Assembly (NCBI GenBank): GCA_002328825.1
Contig: DCWI01000002.1
Location: 1-7,746 of the forward strand
DNA: 7,746 nucleotides
Direction: 5' to 3'
From: Nitrospiraceae bacterium UBA2166
Lineage (GTDB): Bacteria; Nitrospirota; Nitrospiria; Nitrospirales; UBA2166
In this document: in pieces, positions 6,471 through 7,746 of the stretch
How positions within the stretch are numbered: position 1 is the first letter of the stretch
Layout of the letters: each line of letters opens with the position of its first letter
Program-made: the position numbers and the translations under genes
Notes under the pieces: model-generated
Databases searched by the model: none
What the model was told of the DNA's origin: nothing
Seen by the model: only the letters and a program-made list of their open reading frames with translations

Positions 6471-7190
6471 TCACTCGTGCCCATGCGACATATCGTCCGC
6501 CATATCGTGGTCATGTTCTCCACCACCAAGCTTCCCGCCTTCGAGCAAAAAGTCCTCAGGCTCGCCCGTATCAAGAAGTACATTGTTCAAATTGGCATGC
6601 TCCCCAAATCCACAGTATTTTGTCGGCATCACAACATAGGGCTCCAGATCAGGATCTCCACTTTCAACAAGCATCTTATCGAACATCTCTTCGGCATCCA
6701 CACGCATTTTTGCCGACACTCTCGCGTGATTGACCCCATCCTTCACATGGCCAACCCCTCCCCGCAGCCCACTCACCATATGAATGTGGTGCGTATGAAT
6801 CATGCCCTCATGCGCATTATGTATTGAAGCCCGAAGAAAACAAATGGCTTCTTCAGTAAGTTTTCGAAGCGGTCGGCTTGCAGTAGGCGATTCGATAATT
6901 TTTTCAAGGATACCCAACGCCTTTTTCCCAGTGCTGACTAAGTCCTTGCCTCCCTGACGAGCTTTATCGCCTTCCTTCCTCGAATTAGAGATTCCAGCAG
7001 CCTGCTGCGACCGATTCATATGGACGATCATCACCTGATGCCCCTTAGCCATCTCTCCAGTAATTTTTTGAATTTCCTCTATTTTCGCATTGAGAGCCGG
7101 ATCTTTCGCCCCCATCGCTACGGTAAAACTGAACGCCAAAAAAAGAAGAACAATACCACCCTGACAAACACGGACGTTCACGTTTTTCAT
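6471..7190 (-). CDS. Exported His/Met-rich, mostly helical, probable metal-binding protein
   Basis: The product has 239 residues. The hydrophobic core at 12-26 followed by a likely cleavage near G27/A28 is a Sec signal peptide. The mature chain looks almost wholly helical and carries 15 His and 11 Met. The clusters are H51-H57, an eight-helical-turn region with H124, H127, H132, H134, H135 and H137, then H148 and H155, and a flexible acidic tail ending in HDHDM and SHGHE (226-239). The pattern suits binding of copper or another soft or transition metal in the periplasm. It recalls small His-rich helical proteins such as SmbP, but I cannot claim homology. Only two cysteines are seen (C117, C193) besides one in the signal peptide. 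The start at 7190 has AAGGGG 8 nt upstream; a TTG at 7208 is in frame but poorer. It sits between the multicopper-oxidase-type gene and the Cys-rich pair, on the same strand. Confidence 0.85.
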   Translation of the reverse strand: MKNVNVRVCQGGIVLLFLAFSFTVAMGAKDPALNAKIEEIQKITGEMAKGHQVMIVHMNRSQQAAGISNSRKEGDKARQGGKDLVSTGKKALGILEKIIESPTASRPLRKLTEEAICFLRASIHNAHEGMIHTHHIHMVSGLRGGVGHVKDGVNHARVSAKMRVDAEEMFDKMLVESGDPDLEPYVVMPTKYCGFGEHANLNNVLLDTGEPEDFLLEGGKLGGGEHDHDMADDMSHGHE

Positions 7191-7198
7191 TTCCCATT

Positions 7199-7204
7199 CC
7201 CCTT
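7199..7204 (-). promoter_or_regulatory. Shine-Dalgarno site deciding the start at 7190
   Basis: Read on the minus strand, AAGGGG lies 8 nt before the ATG at 7190. It falls inside the extension that would begin at TTG 7208, so it supports the shorter protein, whose signal peptide then has a normal N-region. Confidence 0.65.
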
Positions 7205-7225
7205 TCAAAAACTAATCCCGAACAC

Positions 7226-7253
7226 AGAGGAGGGGGCCGAAGCCCCCTCCTCT
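7226..7253 (-). terminator. GC-rich hairpin with UUCG loop after the multicopper-oxidase-type gene
   Basis: On the minus strand a perfect 12-bp stem (AGAGGAGGGGGC and its complement) closes on a TTCG tetraloop, giving the very stable C(UUCG)G cap common in terminators. It lies 42 nt past the stop at 7296 and about 20 nt before the next gene's Shine-Dalgarno. The downstream tract is not U-rich until a run of five T about 15 nt later, so termination may be partial, or the hairpin may act as an mRNA-stabilising or processing element. On the plus strand it is followed by a short T-rich run. Confidence 0.6.
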
Positions 7254-7295
7254 TTACTTCTCACTCTTAGTGCTTTTGCACGAGCAGTACTTGAG

Positions 7296-7746
7296 TTACT
7301 TGCTCAGCGCAACAGGTTTCGCCTCAACTGGCGCGTCTGCGAACATCGTATCCTTGTCCACAGGATTCAACGCCGTGATCGTTTTATCCCCAACCGGCAA
7401 AACACGCAGGAGACCCCACTGCCCAGATTCCATGTATGGCATCCGAGCGTTCATGTACGCATAATCTCCCGGCATTGCAAATGATCCGCCGGCCTCAAGA
7501 TAGAGGTTGTTGCGGTCTGCGCTTCCAAAGTGCTGAGAACTGAGCCGATCAGCGCCTGCACGGAATGGCTCCAATGGCCATTCATGCCCTTCGATCGAGA
7601 AAACCCCGTTCTGTTCATTAGATGCGCCAAACACGTGAAGAACGACCTGATCTCCCGCATGTGCTTCGATAATCGGGGTCTGCGGGTCTTTCCCAGCCTC
7701 TACGCAGTAGAACATATTCGAGGCATCACACCCAAGATCCTGCCGA
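7296..7746 (-). CDS. Multicopper-oxidase-type protein, C-terminal 149 residues (5' end beyond window)
   Basis: The frame is open to the right edge of the window, so only the last 149 residues are seen; the ATG at 7715 is internal, because coding-like sequence continues upstream of it. The visible part is a terminal cupredoxin domain: a strand with AGDQVVLHVFGAS, then FSIEGHEWPLEPF, a Gly/Ser loop, GGSFAMPGDYAYM and the closing GQWGLLRVLP, followed by a short Ala/Val tail. The (F/Y)xxxGHxW and GDY.Y...GxWGxxRV landmarks fit the last domain of large bacterial multicopper oxidases, including MofA-like ones. The usual HCH trio of type 1/type 3 copper ligands is absent here, with GDYAY in its place. 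This domain is therefore not the electron-accepting copper site; earlier domains outside the window could be. A membrane or periplasmic location cannot be judged. A hairpin follows the stop codon. Confidence 0.75.
   Translation of the reverse strand, partial: RQDLGCDASNMFYCVEAGKDPQTPIIEAHAGDQVVLHVFGASNEQNGVFSIEGHEWPLEPFRAGADRLSSQHFGSADRNNLYLEAGGSFAMPGDYAYMNARMPYMESGQWGLLRVLPVGDKTITALNPVDKDTMFADAPVEAKPVALSK

Overview
The window reads as chromosomal DNA of a free-living diderm (Gram-negative) bacterium with moderate GC. It carries at least seven complete protein genes and the 3' end of an eighth. No RNA gene, CRISPR array, transposase or integrase was seen. Taxonomy is open. The mix of a membrane-anchored SUMF1-domain protein, Pmp-like beta-helix proteins and a large multicopper-oxidase-type protein would suit an environmental lineage such as Nitrospirota, but this is a guess from gene content.

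Layout. At 141-731 (+) is a small exported protein of unknown family. At 823-1722 (-) is a membrane-anchored SUMF1/FGE-fold protein that lacks both catalytic cysteines. A divergent gap leads to two tandem paralogues (1844-3391 and 3520-5067, both +). Each encodes a 515-residue secreted right-handed parallel beta-helix protein with GGAI/FxxN repeats of the chlamydial Pmp type and a C-terminal NWWGT motif. Converging on them is a minus-strand set, read from right to left. It starts with the C-terminal 149 residues of a multicopper-oxidase-type protein (7296-7746), followed by a 12-bp hairpin. Then come an exported His/Met-rich protein (6471-7190) and two paralogous exported proteins with a compact eight-cysteine SUMF1/C-type-lectin-like domain (5929-6405 and 5117-5908).

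Working together. Every product visible here has a signal peptide or N-terminal membrane anchor, except the multicopper-oxidase-type protein, whose N-terminus lies outside the window. The locus therefore looks like a cell-envelope or surface module: possible adhesive beta-helix fibres, small disulfide-rich binding domains, a metal-binding periplasmic protein and a cupredoxin oxidase. A shared role in metal handling or surface metal oxidation is a hypothesis from proximity only. Start codons were chosen from Shine-Dalgarno sequences and signal peptides. Several genes have longer in-frame openings that I consider non-coding.
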